A stretch of DNA of 64,000 bases from RGIG7332 sp045580305 (GCA_045580305.1 JAZNNQ010000001.1:1-64000), one strand, 5' to 3'; counted from the stretch's first letter, positions 35,270 to 43,713 are shown. The notes: a model not told the origin generated them from the letters alone. Numbers and translations are program-made.

Positions 35270-35769
35270 TTTACGGTAAATATGTTTTTAAAACCGATCT
35301 GCAGTTTGAGGATTATATGGAGCTTAACAAGATCATCATCGGCAAAATGATGCTGGCACTTGTTATTGCTATTGATGCTTTTTTCTGCTATATGATTTTC
35401 GAGCGTGTGGGCAGGTCAATTCCCATTATCGCGGCAATATTTGTAGCGCTTTTTGCGGTGCTCTATTTCCTTGAGTGGTATTTTATAAAATGGCGCGCAA
35501 AAAAGATTTTTGGTAAAACTACCGTGTCCCGCGAGATAAAAATCACCATTGATGATAACGAAATCGTCCAAGAGGCGCGGGGAGGAGAGACCACGCTCAA
35601 ATGGGACGATGTGTATCGCGTAGTAAGCGCTAAACGCTGTTATTTCGTGTTCTTAAGTAAAAATAAAGCGTTCTATTTCCCGAAGCGCAATTTCAAGGAT
35701 AAGGAAGACGAGCAGATATTCTGCGACTATATCATAAATAATGTAAAACCCTTTAAGGTTAAGTTTTAA
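35260..35769 (+). CDS. YcxB-like membrane protein
   Basis: 169 residues: two hydrophobic helices (about 29-48 and 53-74) followed by a soluble C-terminal domain with KITIDDNEIVQEARGGETTLKWDDVYRV and FYFPKRNF, the pattern of the YcxB-like domain. Function unknown; such proteins are frequent single-gene accessories in Firmicutes. Overlaps gatB by ten bases, so it is translationally coupled to the amidotransferase operon. Ends in a convergent terminator. Confidence 0.8.
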   Translation: MPIIYGKYVFKTDLQFEDYMELNKIIIGKMMLALVIAIDAFFCYMIFERVGRSIPIIAAIFVALFAVLYFLEWYFIKWRAKKIFGKTTVSREIKITIDDNEIVQEARGGETTLKWDDVYRVVSAKRCYFVFLSKNKAFYFPKRNFKDKEDEQIFCDYIINNVKPFKVKF

Positions 35770-35776
35770 AGTAAGT

Positions 35777-35809
35777 AAAAAGACCGAGGAATTAATCCTC
35801 GGTCTTTTT
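35777..35809. terminator. Bidirectional terminator, YcxB-like gene and dgkA
   Basis: AAAAAGACCGAGGA (35777-35790), loop ATTAA, TCCTCGGTCTTTTT (35796-35809). The dgkA stop codon lies in the loop on the minus strand. Confidence 0.93.
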
Positions 35810-36250
35810 TATTGCAAATATGAATATGAGTGCGATTGGTATGGATATCAAAAATCCGCAAAGCACGGCGGGGTGTGTACCGAATAGTGTAAAGACCGTA
35901 ATCAGCACATTTTCCTGCAGGAATATGTAAAGACCCGCAAGGGCGGAAAACACGGCGGAAACAAGCACCGCAGATGCTGAAAAATCCTTTACTTTGCCGA
36001 TAATGCTGTCCTGCTCACTTGTTACTCTGTCACACAGCGCCTCAAGTGCGGTGTTTATAATCTCTAAGGAGAGTACAAGGGCAATGAGCGCGCAGAGAGC
36101 GGCAAATTCAGCAGTGGTGACCTTTCCTATGATAGAAAAGAAAAGCACATAAAGCGCCATAACCGTATGTACGCGGAAATTTATTTCGTTCCGCACAATG
36201 CGGTAAATGCCTTTTCCCGCATATTTAAAGCCCAGTAAAAACTTTTTCAT
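35792..36250 (-). CDS. dgkA: Diacylglycerol/undecaprenol kinase
   Basis: 152-residue small integral membrane kinase. Signature blocks are the NEINFRVHT start, EIINTALEALCDRV and KVKDFSASAVLVSA, with four membrane helices, the last one (about 125-147) an extra helix compared with minimal forms. In Gram-positive bacteria the enzyme phosphorylates undecaprenol to recycle the lipid carrier. It abuts the ybeY stop on the minus strand and is the last gene of the yqfC-dgkA operon. Confidence 0.93.
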   Translation of the reverse strand: MKKFLLGFKYAGKGIYRIVRNEINFRVHTVMALYVLFFSIIGKVTTAEFAALCALIALVLSLEIINTALEALCDRVTSEQDSIIGKVKDFSASAVLVSAVFSALAGLYIFLQENVLITVFTLFGTHPAVLCGFLISIPIALIFIFAIKKTED

Positions 36251-36759
36251 TATTCATCACCGATATCTCTTGTTATACCGCAAGCCTCTAAAATCTCTTC
36301 TTGCAAACCAAAATGCAACTTCTCGTCTTCCTCGCTCTTTTCGTGGTCATAACCCAAAAGGTGCAAAATAGAATGTGCACATAAGAAACACAACTCACGG
36401 GTCAGAGAATGGTTGTATTCCTCGGCCTGCGCTTTAGCACGGTCTAAAGAAATGACTATATCGCCCAACATCAAAGCACCGGTTTCAGGATCAAGCTCAA
36501 GGGGTGATGGGGTGAAAATCTCGCCGGGAACAAGCTCCTGCATGGGGAAGGAGAGCACATCGGTGGGAGATGCCTTTCTGCGATGCTCCTCGTTTAACTG
36601 ACAGATGCCATCATCGTCGGTTATCATAATATAAACATCGCAGGGGAAGTCGTGCCCCTCGTGACTTACCGCCTCACAAATGACCTTTTCCATAAGGACT
36701 TTTACCTTATCGCTTATATCAAGCCCCTCTTTAGCTGAAACAAATGAAATATTATGCAT
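36250..36759 (-). CDS. ybeY: Endoribonuclease YbeY
   Basis: 169-residue zinc-dependent endoribonuclease involved in 16S rRNA 3'-end maturation and ribosome quality control. Metal motif HSILHLLGYDH (HxxxHxxxxxH) and the HRRKASPTDVLSFP block are present. It shares one base with dgkA and follows phoH by 15 bases. Confidence 0.96.
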   Translation of the reverse strand: MHNISFVSAKEGLDISDKVKVLMEKVICEAVSHEGHDFPCDVYIMITDDDGICQLNEEHRRKASPTDVLSFPMQELVPGEIFTPSPLELDPETGALMLGDIVISLDRAKAQAEEYNHSLTRELCFLCAHSILHLLGYDHEKSEEDEKLHFGLQEEILEACGITRDIGDE

Positions 36760-36774
36760 AAGGGAAAACTCCTT

Positions 36775-37749
36775 TTACTTCTTATTCGGCTTTTTTCTGT
36801 CAGCGTCATACTTATCGTATGCCTCAATGATGCGTGACACAAGGGCGTGGCGCACAACATCACTGGTGGTCAGTATGCACTGGTTTATATCCTCTACATT
36901 TTTAAGCACCCGCATAGCCTCTTTAAGACCGGAGGCTTTGCCGTCGGGCAAATCTATCTGGGTAATATCACCGGTAATAACCGCTTTTGAGCCGAAGCCA
37001 AGTCGTGTTAAAAACATCTTCATCTGCTCGGGGGTTGTGTTCTGAGCCTCATCCAAGATGATAAAGGAGTCATCCAAGGTTCTGCCGCGCATATATGCAA
37101 GGGGAGCGACCTCAATAGAGCCGCGCTCAAAATATTTCTGGTAGGTCTCCGGCCCTAACATATCAAAAAGACCGTCGTACAGCGGGCGTAAGTACGGATC
37201 GACCTTACTCTGCAGATCACCGGGTAAAAAGCCAAGCTTTTCGCCCGCCTCGATTGCAGGGCGGGTCAGGATTATTCTGCTGACCTCTTTCTTGCGGAAT
37301 GCGGAAACCGCCATTGCAACCGCAAGGTAGGTCTTACCGGTACCCGCAGGGCCGATACCCATAGTAATGGTGTTGTTCTCAATGGATTCAATATACTTCT
37401 TTTGACCAATGGTCTTTGGCTTGATGGGCTTGCCCTTTGTGGTGATACAGATTATATCTCGTGAAAGCGAATCTATCTGTCCCTCTTCGCCGGCGGAAAC
37501 AAGTCCCATAACATAGCGCAGATTTTGCTCGTTTATGCTCTCACCGCGGGAAGCGTAGGTGAAAAGTGCGCGTATGGTGCGCTCAGCGCGGTTGACCGCA
37601 TCCTCATCACCCGATATTTTAAGCTCGTCACCACGGTTGACTATGCTAACCTTAAGCTCGCGCTCAAGTAAACTGCAATTCTCGTCATAGGAGCCGAACA
37701 GATCCAGCATATATTCGGGATGTTCAATTTCAAAGGAAATCTCTGCCAT
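36775..37749 (-). CDS. phoH: PhoH-like ATPase
   Basis: 324 residues. N-terminal KH-like region (about 1-70), then the PhoH ATPase domain with Walker A GPAGTGKTY, LTRPAIEAGEKLGFLPG and Walker B IILDEAQN. Probably an RNA-associated ATPase or helicase linked to YbeY; the exact role is not settled. One base overlaps the yqfD stop. In most Firmicutes pgpH (7TM-HD phosphodiesterase) lies between phoH and ybeY; it is absent here. Confidence 0.94.
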   Translation of the reverse strand: MAEISFEIEHPEYMLDLFGSYDENCSLLERELKVSIVNRGDELKISGDEDAVNRAERTIRALFTYASRGESINEQNLRYVMGLVSAGEEGQIDSLSRDIICITTKGKPIKPKTIGQKKYIESIENNTITMGIGPAGTGKTYLAVAMAVSAFRKKEVSRIILTRPAIEAGEKLGFLPGDLQSKVDPYLRPLYDGLFDMLGPETYQKYFERGSIEVAPLAYMRGRTLDDSFIILDEAQNTTPEQMKMFLTRLGFGSKAVITGDITQIDLPDGKASGLKEAMRVLKNVEDINQCILTTSDVVRHALVSRIIEAYDKYDADRKKPNKK

Positions 37750-38936
37750 TAATTTTCACTCGCTTTCGGTATCATTTGTTCAACGCCGATTTTTCTTTCG
37801 CACTCGGCGGTATAGTTAAGTGTAGGCCTTCCGTCGGTTACAGTGAAGTTTTTATCAAAACTTAAAAGGGTATCCTCATCACCAAACTCTATATATTTTT
37901 CAGCATTCACGGAAAGATAATTTTTAAACTCGTCATTACTTGGTGTATACTCGCGAACGGTATACTCCCGAAGAGTGATGGTCTCCATCGCAAGGGGTAC
38001 TGTAATGCCGAAGGGCAGTGTCAGCTGCACTCTTTCTATTATTTTATCACAGGTGTCATATGAATTACCAGTACCAAAATACAAATTCATCCGTTTTTTT
38101 CCAAAAATGAGAGAATAAAGCTTCTTAGAGGTACCGGTATAGTGCTTTTTTTGAGTTTTATCGGGCATGGTTATTCTATATGTTTCCCAGGTACGCGCCC
38201 GTATATCCCCAAGCGCGCGCACCTGAAGTGTAGAGCCGGTCCTGCCGGTCATATATCCGCTTGCAAGAAGCTGACCTCGCATTACCGTGTCACCGGGCGA
38301 TACCTCGGGCATACCGGAGGTAATGGTAATTGAGGTTATTATACCGTCAAAATCCGATATTATGTTACTGGGTGTGGTATAGTCGATTATTTCAGGTTTT
38401 GGGGATTTCATATGAAGTTCAATGGTAGCGCGGGAGCCGCTTATATTCACGGTCAGATTGGAAAGTTCAGGGAAGGTGAGCAGCACATCGTTTTTAAGCT
38501 CGTCATATTTTATGCCGTGGGAATATGCGCCTATACGGAGTCCGTTAAATACAAGCTGTTCCCGTACCATATGGCGAAGCTCGGCATCACCGCCGGTGAT
38601 ATCTATCACCCAGACAAAAGAGGTCAATACCCATATGAGAGTGGTGAAAACTATAATTCCGCAAAATAGCGCGGCACGCCCCTTGAATTTCTGCATAAAA
38701 AAGGGAAAACCGCGCTTTTTTAAAATTTTGACTTTGCACATGGTGCGGCGTGCAATTGGCCGCAGGGCTTTAAAAAATTCTGCACGTAAAAAGAGGGTTA
38801 TCTCATAGGTATCAATGTAATTTAAACCCCAGAAGGGGATATTGCGCCGCGACAGCAGATTTAAAAAACGCTGTATGTAGGGGCCGGAAATTCTTATTTG
38901 AACAAAGCCGCATAAGAGGTTAAACAAATAAAGCAA
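37749..38936 (-). CDS. yqfD: Sporulation protein YqfD
   Basis: 395 residues. A soluble N-terminal part, one membrane helix (about 90-110) and a large extracytoplasmic domain. GDTVMRGQLLASG resembles a lipoyl/hammerhead-like segment. YqfD is a mother-cell sporulation protein needed for forespore engulfment-stage morphology; YqfC is encoded just upstream. TTG start at 38936 supported by AGGAGGT 7 bases upstream. Confidence 0.9.
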   Translation of the reverse strand: MLYLFNLLCGFVQIRISGPYIQRFLNLLSRRNIPFWGLNYIDTYEITLFLRAEFFKALRPIARRTMCKVKILKKRGFPFFMQKFKGRAALFCGIIVFTTLIWVLTSFVWVIDITGGDAELRHMVREQLVFNGLRIGAYSHGIKYDELKNDVLLTFPELSNLTVNISGSRATIELHMKSPKPEIIDYTTPSNIISDFDGIITSITITSGMPEVSPGDTVMRGQLLASGYMTGRTGSTLQVRALGDIRARTWETYRITMPDKTQKKHYTGTSKKLYSLIFGKKRMNLYFGTGNSYDTCDKIIERVQLTLPFGITVPLAMETITLREYTVREYTPSNDEFKNYLSVNAEKYIEFGDEDTLLSFDKNFTVTDGRPTLNYTAECERKIGVEQMIPKASEN

Positions 38937-38948
38937 GGTGCATACCTC

Positions 38949-39227
38949 CTATACCGGCTCAAACTGCAGGCTTTCTATGTCGCCGTTTAAGCGCAATCCC
39001 TGCTCGTTCATCGAGGATATAACTAAATTTCGCCCGTGAATGGTAAGAATGTGTGCCCCTAAATTGAGTGATATTGTCGAGTCGTCATATTCTAAAATGC
39101 CCTTATGTTTTTCAACAAATACCTGATTTGTGCCGTTTATCTCGATATGTGAAAGACCGGTAAGTAAATCACTTGGCAGGTCAAACATTTTTGAGGCTCG
39201 GACAAGCAGCTTTGAGTTTTCGGACAT
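38949..39227 (-). CDS. yqfC: Sporulation protein YqfC
   Basis: 92-residue YqfC-family protein with the pattern HIEINGTNQVFVEKHKGILEY and an LRLNGDIESLQFE end. YqfC and YqfD are encoded together across spore-formers; YqfC's biochemical function is unknown. ATG 39227 is preferred, since it has AAGGGA upstream; a GTG three codons earlier lies too close to that site. First gene of the yqfC-yqfD-phoH-ybeY-dgkA operon, 12 bases before yqfD. Confidence 0.9.
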   Translation of the reverse strand: MSENSKLLVRASKMFDLPSDLLTGLSHIEINGTNQVFVEKHKGILEYDDSTISLNLGAHILTIHGRNLVISSMNEQGLRLNGDIESLQFEPV

Positions 39228-39258
39228 AAAAACCACATCCCTTCAAAGCTATACTATG

Positions 39259-39287
39259 AAAAAAAGACGGCCAAAAGACCGTCTTTT
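39259..39287 (-). terminator. Terminator after pyrB
   Basis: Read on the minus strand: AAAAGACGG stem, 8-9 base loop, CCGTCTTTT and a T-run. It separates pyrB from the yqfC operon, which runs in the same direction. Confidence 0.85.
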
Positions 39288-39301
39288 AAAATATTTAATT
39301 T

Positions 39302-40357
39302 TTAGATTTGCTTGTCGCAGTAGCTGCAGTAGGTGATACCGTCGATCTCGTGTGTAAGAGGCGGCAAGTACAGCTCGCTTTGTGTAACACACTTGGGATT
39401 TTTACAGGTACAGCCGCCGATGGGTACCGGTGCGGGGTCAACCGCTTTGTGGCGAAGCATAATGGTCAGAAGTGCCATTCGCATATACATACCGTATCTC
39501 GCCTGATCGAAGTAGAATGCGCGGGGATCATCGTCTACATCAACGCTTATTTCATCAACACGCGGCAGGGGATGAAGAATGAGCATCTTTTCCCTTGCTT
39601 CCTTCAGCATTGCACGCTCAAGGACATAAGCGTTCTTAAGACGGTCATACTCCTCGGGGCAGTTAAAACGCTCGCGCTGAATACGGGTCATATACAAAAC
39701 ATCAAGGTTATTTATAACATCGTGCAGGTCGGTGACCTCAATATATTTTTGATTATGAATATCCATAAAGTGACGGACATAATCGGGAATCTTAAGTTCC
39801 TCCGGAGAGATGAGAATAAAGCAAACATCGGGATAGCGGGAGAGCGCCTTAATAAGCGAATGTACGGTACGGCCATTTTTTAAATCGCCGCAAAGACCTA
39901 CATTAAGACCTTCAAATTTGCCCAAGTGCATGCGAATGGTACAAAGGTCGGCCAAGGTTTGTGTGGGATGAAGGTGTCCGCCGTCGCCCGCATTGATTAC
40001 CGGTACTCGTGAATAGAGAGACGCGGCACGCGCCGCACCCTCCATAGGATTACGGATAACAATGGCATCCGCATAATTTGACATCATTGCGATGGTATCC
40101 TTTAAGGACTCACCCTTTGCAACAGAAGATGAATTAGGGTCGGAAAAACCGATAACGCTTCCGCCAAGACGGAGCATAGCGGTCTGGAAGGAGAGATTGG
40201 TACGGGTACTCGGCTCGTAGAAAAGATTTGCAGAAACCTTGCCTCGCGCCTCATCTCTGAAGTCGTGGGGCGAGTGCATAATATCTTCAAAGAGCCAGTA
40301 GAGTCCGTCAAACTCTTCAGGAGTAAGATCAATAAAGTCAATCAGGTTGCGTGTCAT
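39302..40357 (-). CDS. pyrB: Aspartate carbamoyltransferase with fused PyrI-type zinc domain
   Basis: 351 residues, about 40 more than plain PyrB. Residues 1-305 are a full catalytic chain: carbamoyl-phosphate loop STRTNLSF at 50-56, KGESLKDT at 81-88, GDGGHLHPTQTL and LHPLPRVDEI. The tail (310-351) has Cys318-x4-Cys323 and Cys344-x2-Cys347, matching the spacing style of the zinc domain of the regulatory chain PyrI (C-x4-C...C-x2-C), but the nucleotide-binding domain of PyrI is absent. The enzyme catalyses the committed step of pyrimidine synthesis. No separate pyrI or other pyr gene is adjacent. GGATTGAGG lies before the ATG. Confidence 0.95.
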   Translation of the reverse strand: MTRNLIDFIDLTPEEFDGLYWLFEDIMHSPHDFRDEARGKVSANLFYEPSTRTNLSFQTAMLRLGGSVIGFSDPNSSSVAKGESLKDTIAMMSNYADAIVIRNPMEGAARAASLYSRVPVINAGDGGHLHPTQTLADLCTIRMHLGKFEGLNVGLCGDLKNGRTVHSLIKALSRYPDVCFILISPEELKIPDYVRHFMDIHNQKYIEVTDLHDVINNLDVLYMTRIQRERFNCPEEYDRLKNAYVLERAMLKEAREKMLILHPLPRVDEISVDVDDDPRAFYFDQARYGMYMRMALLTIMLRHKAVDPAPVPIGGCTCKNPKCVTQSELYLPPLTHEIDGITYCSYCDKQI

Positions 40358-40444
40358 AAAAACCTCAATCCCTTCCGTTTTTTTCTGTAGTATAGTCTAT
40401 CACTAAATTAAAAAATAGTAAACCCTTTTTCGCCATTTTTCTAC

Positions 40445-40473
40445 TTGCCAATGGCGAAAAAATATAGTACAAT
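40445..40473 (+). promoter_or_regulatory. SigA promoter of the SLOG gene
   Basis: TTGCCA (40445-40450), 17-base spacer, TACAAT (40468-40473), 31 bases before the GTG start. Confidence 0.7.
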
Positions 40474-40504
40474 AATCACAAACAACTGTACGGAGGTGAG
40501 GTAA

Positions 40505-40969
40505 GTGCAAGGAAAAAAGTGTATGTTTACAGGGCATAGGATAATACCGACAGATGCGCGCGAAGGGCTATGGGAAGGTCTTAAAAAGGCGATCAGCGAT
40601 CTTTATATCAAAGGCGTTCGGGATTTCATAACCGGCGGCGCAATTGGTTTTGACACTTTAGCAGCGCTTACCGTGCTTGCCCTGAAAGAGATTCGCCCGG
40701 AAGTCAGATTGCATTTATACCTTCCGTGCCGTGATCAGGATAAAAGGTGGTCTGTAAAGGATAGAGAGATATTCCGTCATATATTGGAGCGGGCGGATAG
40801 TGTTTTGTATATTTGCGATGAATATGCGCCGGGCTGTATGCACGCGCGAAACCGTAAGATGGTTGATGAATCCGATGTTTGTATTGCCTATTTGATGCGC
40901 CACTCCGGCGGCACAGCCTACACGGTAAATTATGCTATAAGTCAAGGTAAAGAGGTAATAAAAATATAA
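40505..40969 (+). CDS. SLOG-family protein (DUF1273/YpsA-like)
   Basis: 154 residues with the Rossmann-like SLOG pattern: FTGHRII near the N-terminus, then FITGGAIGFDTLAA, LYLPCRDQDKRW, the ARNRKMVDESDVCIAY block and a RHSGGTAYTVNYA end. SLOG proteins bind nucleotide-derived ligands; the YpsA group is linked to stress and cell division in some Firmicutes, without a defined reaction. GTG start at 40505 with GGAGGTGAGG upstream. Single-gene unit with its own promoter and a shared terminator. Confidence 0.85.
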   Translation: MQGKKCMFTGHRIIPTDAREGLWEGLKKAISDLYIKGVRDFITGGAIGFDTLAALTVLALKEIRPEVRLHLYLPCRDQDKRWSVKDREIFRHILERADSVLYICDEYAPGCMHARNRKMVDESDVCIAYLMRHSGGTAYTVNYAISQGKEVIKI

Positions 40970-40998
40970 AAAGCAGTAGTCTTCGACTACTGCTTTTT
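40968..40998. terminator. Bidirectional terminator, SLOG gene and flippase gene
   Basis: AAAAAGCAGTAGTC (40968-40981), TTC loop, GACTACTGCTTTTT (40985-40998). The flippase stop lies inside the 3' arm. Confidence 0.92.
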
Positions 40999-42750
40999 AA
41001 CTATTGAAGGCAATTTGTTATAAATTTTAAGGAGCTTTTCGCCCTTGGGGAGCATAAGCACATCCGACTCCTCAAGACCGCGAATGAGCACCATAACAAT
41101 AACATAAACCGCAACACCGACAACGATTGCGCCGATGGTAGCAAGGTTTTCGCTTGGCAGAATACCCTCGAACAGACGGCAGGAGAAGTACGCACTTAGT
41201 GCACATAAAACACCGCCGATAGTTGGCTTAATGAAGATCGAGGTGTAGTTTGCCTTGATCTTTGTTATTCTCAAAAGACAGATTACACTAATGGTCATAA
41301 TCAGCATATAACAGACAAGTGTGCTGATAGCCGCACCGCGGATATTGATTTCCGGAATACCCACCAGCACATAGTTAAGACCGATTTTGACAAATGAACA
41401 GCAAGCCATAATGATAAGGGGCACATAGGTGTGTCCGGTTGCCTGAAGCATACTGTTGACCGGTGAGCAGGTGGCGGAGAAGATAACCGCAATGCCCAGA
41501 TAGAACAGAAGGGGAGCGGCGATCATAACCTCATCGGGTCGACTGCCGAAAAGCAGCATCAGAATATCCTCCGAGAGAAGTGCCATACTGAGTCCTGCCG
41601 GGACAGCTAAAATAAGAGTAGCACGAAGCGCGGATTCAACATTTGTCTTAAGCGCCAGCTGATCCTTGCGTTCCCAAGCAACGGTTACGGCGGGCAGAGC
41701 ACTTACGCCCATAGCTACCGTAAAGGTGGGAAGTAGATTGTAAAGCGTTACTGCAAGACCCTTGTAAGAGCCGTTTAAGTAGTTGGGAATATCAGACAGC
41801 GCGTGTGTAGCGGGAATGGCACCGTCATACATACTTAGAATAGCACCTGCATTTATTGCTACTGCATCGTGCAGGCGGCGCATAATGGTAAATAAGTCAA
41901 TAACATTGGATAACTGGCTTACGCAAGAGCCCAGAGCAACGGGAATAGCAAAGGTAATGATACGCTTTGCAAGCGTGCGTCGCGGAGTGTCGATCTGGGG
42001 TAAGGTAAGCTCTTCGCGAGTGATTTTATCGCCCTTTATTTTGTGGCGCAGATAAATTGCAAACGCCGCGCCCAAAGAGCCAAGTCCCACACCGGCGATA
42101 GCACCCGCAGCGGCATATTGTAAAACTATAAGCTTCGCCGCCTCAAGGCTTTCTGCAACCTTGCCGAATACCATACCCGTGGTTTCAAAGGAATTCATAC
42201 CGAAATTATATATGCCCATTGAAAGTCCTAAACCGAGCACCAGTTTAACAACCGCTTCCACAACCTGGGAAAGGGCGGTGGGCACCATATTCTGCAGACC
42301 TTCGTAATATCCGCGGAAGGAGCAGGTGAGGCACACAAAGAATACGGTAGGAGCCATCATCATAACCGCAAGATATGCGCCCGGATTTTTAATGTAATTT
42401 ACAAACCAATCGGCGCCGATAAACATAATCAGCATACCGATAAGACCGGTTGTGAAGAAAATCAGGTTGGACAGTTTAAGAACACGCCTTGCATCCCTGA
42501 ATCTGCCGGTTGATGTGCATTCCGCAACCGCGCGGGACACCGCAACGGGAAGACCGGCGTTGGAGAGAACATAAATCGGCATATACATATCATAGGCGGT
42601 GGTGTAGTAGCCCATACCGTCGCCACCCAGAATATTGGCAAGTGGAATTTTGAAAACCGCGCCGATTAATTTAACAATAAGTGCGGCAAGGGATAAAACC
42701 AAAGCGCCCTTTAAAAAACTCTGCTTCGGGCGAGCATTTTCTTTACTCAT
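40987..42750 (-). CDS. MOP-superfamily lipid-linked oligosaccharide flippase (SpoVB/MurJ-like)
   Basis: 587-residue multi-spanning membrane protein, some 14 hydrophobic segments, of the polysaccharide-transporter branch. Blocks FLKGALVLSLAALIVKLIGAVFKIPLANILG at the start, a FRGYYEGLQNMVPTALSQ-type segment near 145-160 and SPVNSMLQATGH are typical of SpoVB/YtgP/MurJ proteins that move lipid-linked sugars across the membrane. Whether it handles lipid II, spore cortex precursor or another glycan cannot be decided. GGGGGTAG precedes the ATG; it begins 3 bases after rpe and is co-transcribed with it. Confidence 0.9.
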   Translation of the reverse strand: MSKENARPKQSFLKGALVLSLAALIVKLIGAVFKIPLANILGGDGMGYYTTAYDMYMPIYVLSNAGLPVAVSRAVAECTSTGRFRDARRVLKLSNLIFFTTGLIGMLIMFIGADWFVNYIKNPGAYLAVMMMAPTVFFVCLTCSFRGYYEGLQNMVPTALSQVVEAVVKLVLGLGLSMGIYNFGMNSFETTGMVFGKVAESLEAAKLIVLQYAAAGAIAGVGLGSLGAAFAIYLRHKIKGDKITREELTLPQIDTPRRTLAKRIITFAIPVALGSCVSQLSNVIDLFTIMRRLHDAVAINAGAILSMYDGAIPATHALSDIPNYLNGSYKGLAVTLYNLLPTFTVAMGVSALPAVTVAWERKDQLALKTNVESALRATLILAVPAGLSMALLSEDILMLLFGSRPDEVMIAAPLLFYLGIAVIFSATCSPVNSMLQATGHTYVPLIIMACCSFVKIGLNYVLVGIPEINIRGAAISTLVCYMLIMTISVICLLRITKIKANYTSIFIKPTIGGVLCALSAYFSCRLFEGILPSENLATIGAIVVGVAVYVIVMVLIRGLEESDVLMLPKGEKLLKIYNKLPSIVKKQ

Positions 42751-42753
42751 ATG

Positions 42754-43398
42754 CTACCCCCTGAGTGCGGTGATAGCATCTGCCATATTTTCAGCACCGA
42801 AAACAGCAGAACCTGCAACTAAAATATCCGCACCCGCCTCGATAATCTCCTTGCAGTTAGCAGGGGATACGCCACCGTCGATCTCCAGTAAACAAGCGGG
42901 ATTGGTGGAGTCGATAAGTGAGCGAACCTTTGATAAGCGGTCGATGGACTCGGGCATAAATTTCTGTCCGCCAAAGCCCGGTTCAACCGACATAATGAGT
43001 ATCATATCACAAAGCTCTAAATACTCACAAATAGCATCCACATCGGTGCCCGGCTTAATGGAAAGTCCCGCCTTGACACCCGCCTCGCGAATAGCGGTAA
43101 GGGTCTCCGCAATATCCGAGTCACATTCAAGATGAATAGTGATATACTCGGCACCAGCCGCAACAAAATCCTCAATGTAGCGGTGCGGCTCGGAAATCAT
43201 AAGGTGTACATCCAAGGGAAGAGTGGTAACCTTGGAAAGCGCCTTTACCACAGGTGCGCCGATGGTGAGATTAGGCACAAAATGCCCGTCCATAACATCG
43301 ACATGGGCAAGGTCGGCACCATTCTCCTCAAGACGCTTTAAATCACGCTCTAAATTAGCGAAATCCGCAGATAAAATAGAAGGGGAAACCTGAATCAT
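42754..43398 (-). CDS. rpe: Ribulose-phosphate 3-epimerase
   Basis: 214-residue TIM-barrel enzyme interconverting ribulose 5-phosphate and xylulose 5-phosphate. Metal and catalytic blocks: SPSILSADFANL, HVDVMDGHFVPNLTIG, DVHLMI, MSVEPGFGGQKF and EIDGGV. In Firmicutes it is usually next to rsgA and thiamine pyrophosphokinase; here it leads into a flippase gene. AAAAGGAAAA region and GGAGG lie upstream of the ATG. Confidence 0.97.
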   Translation of the reverse strand: MIQVSPSILSADFANLERDLKRLEENGADLAHVDVMDGHFVPNLTIGAPVVKALSKVTTLPLDVHLMISEPHRYIEDFVAAGAEYITIHLECDSDIAETLTAIREAGVKAGLSIKPGTDVDAICEYLELCDMILIMSVEPGFGGQKFMPESIDRLSKVRSLIDSTNPACLLEIDGGVSPANCKEIIEAGADILVAGSAVFGAENMADAITALRG

Positions 43399-43431
43399 TT
43401 TCCTTTTCCTCCAAAATCAAAATATACAAAT

Positions 43432-43460
43432 ATAATACCCCAAAAGTTTAGTTTGGTCAA
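43432..43460 (-). promoter_or_regulatory. SigA promoter of rpe
   Basis: On the minus strand: TTGACC (43460-43455), 17-base spacer, TATTAT (43437-43432), 34 bases before the rpe start codon. Confidence 0.65.
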
Positions 43461-43477
43461 TAGTAACTAAAGCCACT

Positions 43478-43595
43478 GAGGTTGCATATTCTAAGATTAG
43501 AGGCAGAAAGCGGCGGTTTTCTCGGCCCATGCCGAGGTGGATACAAGAATACTCGGTGTAAATTTACAGTAAGGCTTCGTGCTACTTTCAACCTC
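43478..43595. ncRNA. Structured RNA candidate between rpe and purL
   Basis: The 315-base gap 43399-43713 has no plausible gene. Its centre is bounded by GAGGTTG (43478-43484) and CAACCTC (43589-43595), a 7-bp closing stem. Inside are a CTCGGC-CCAT-GCCGAG hairpin (43521-43536), an alternative CCGAG/CTCGG pairing that would compete with it, and an AGTA..GC-TTCGT-GC.TACT hairpin (43568-43586). A minus-strand promoter-like TTTACC-17-TATAAA would start transcripts at the closing stem; plus-strand transcription is also possible. A strong GC hairpin follows at 43611-43638. I could not match it to a known riboswitch or RNA family. Confidence 0.4.
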
Positions 43596-43652
43596 TTTTA
43601 TAATATATGGGGCCGCGTGGGTAAAAACTCACGCGGTCGTGTGCATTAACCA

Positions 43653-43681
43653 TTGACATTTGTGCGATTAAACCGTAAAAT
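43653..43681 (+). promoter_or_regulatory. SigA promoter of purL
   Basis: TTGACA (43653-43658), 17-base spacer, TAAAAT (43676-43681). Transcripts would start near 43688, leaving a leader of about 26 bases, so the structured region upstream is not part of the purL leader from this promoter. Confidence 0.78.
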
Positions 43682-43713
43682 AGAAGTTAGAAAATTTGTG
43701 GAGGATAGTCACT

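Noticed and set aside
43465..43480. GCCACTG motif as part of a cobalamin riboswitch
   Set aside because: Only this short match is present; the other conserved B12 elements are absent and the rest would overlap rpe.
43478..43595. 6S RNA gene
   Set aside because: A weak resemblance of one hairpin only; length, closing stem and bubble layout do not clearly fit, so it is kept only as an unnamed RNA candidate.
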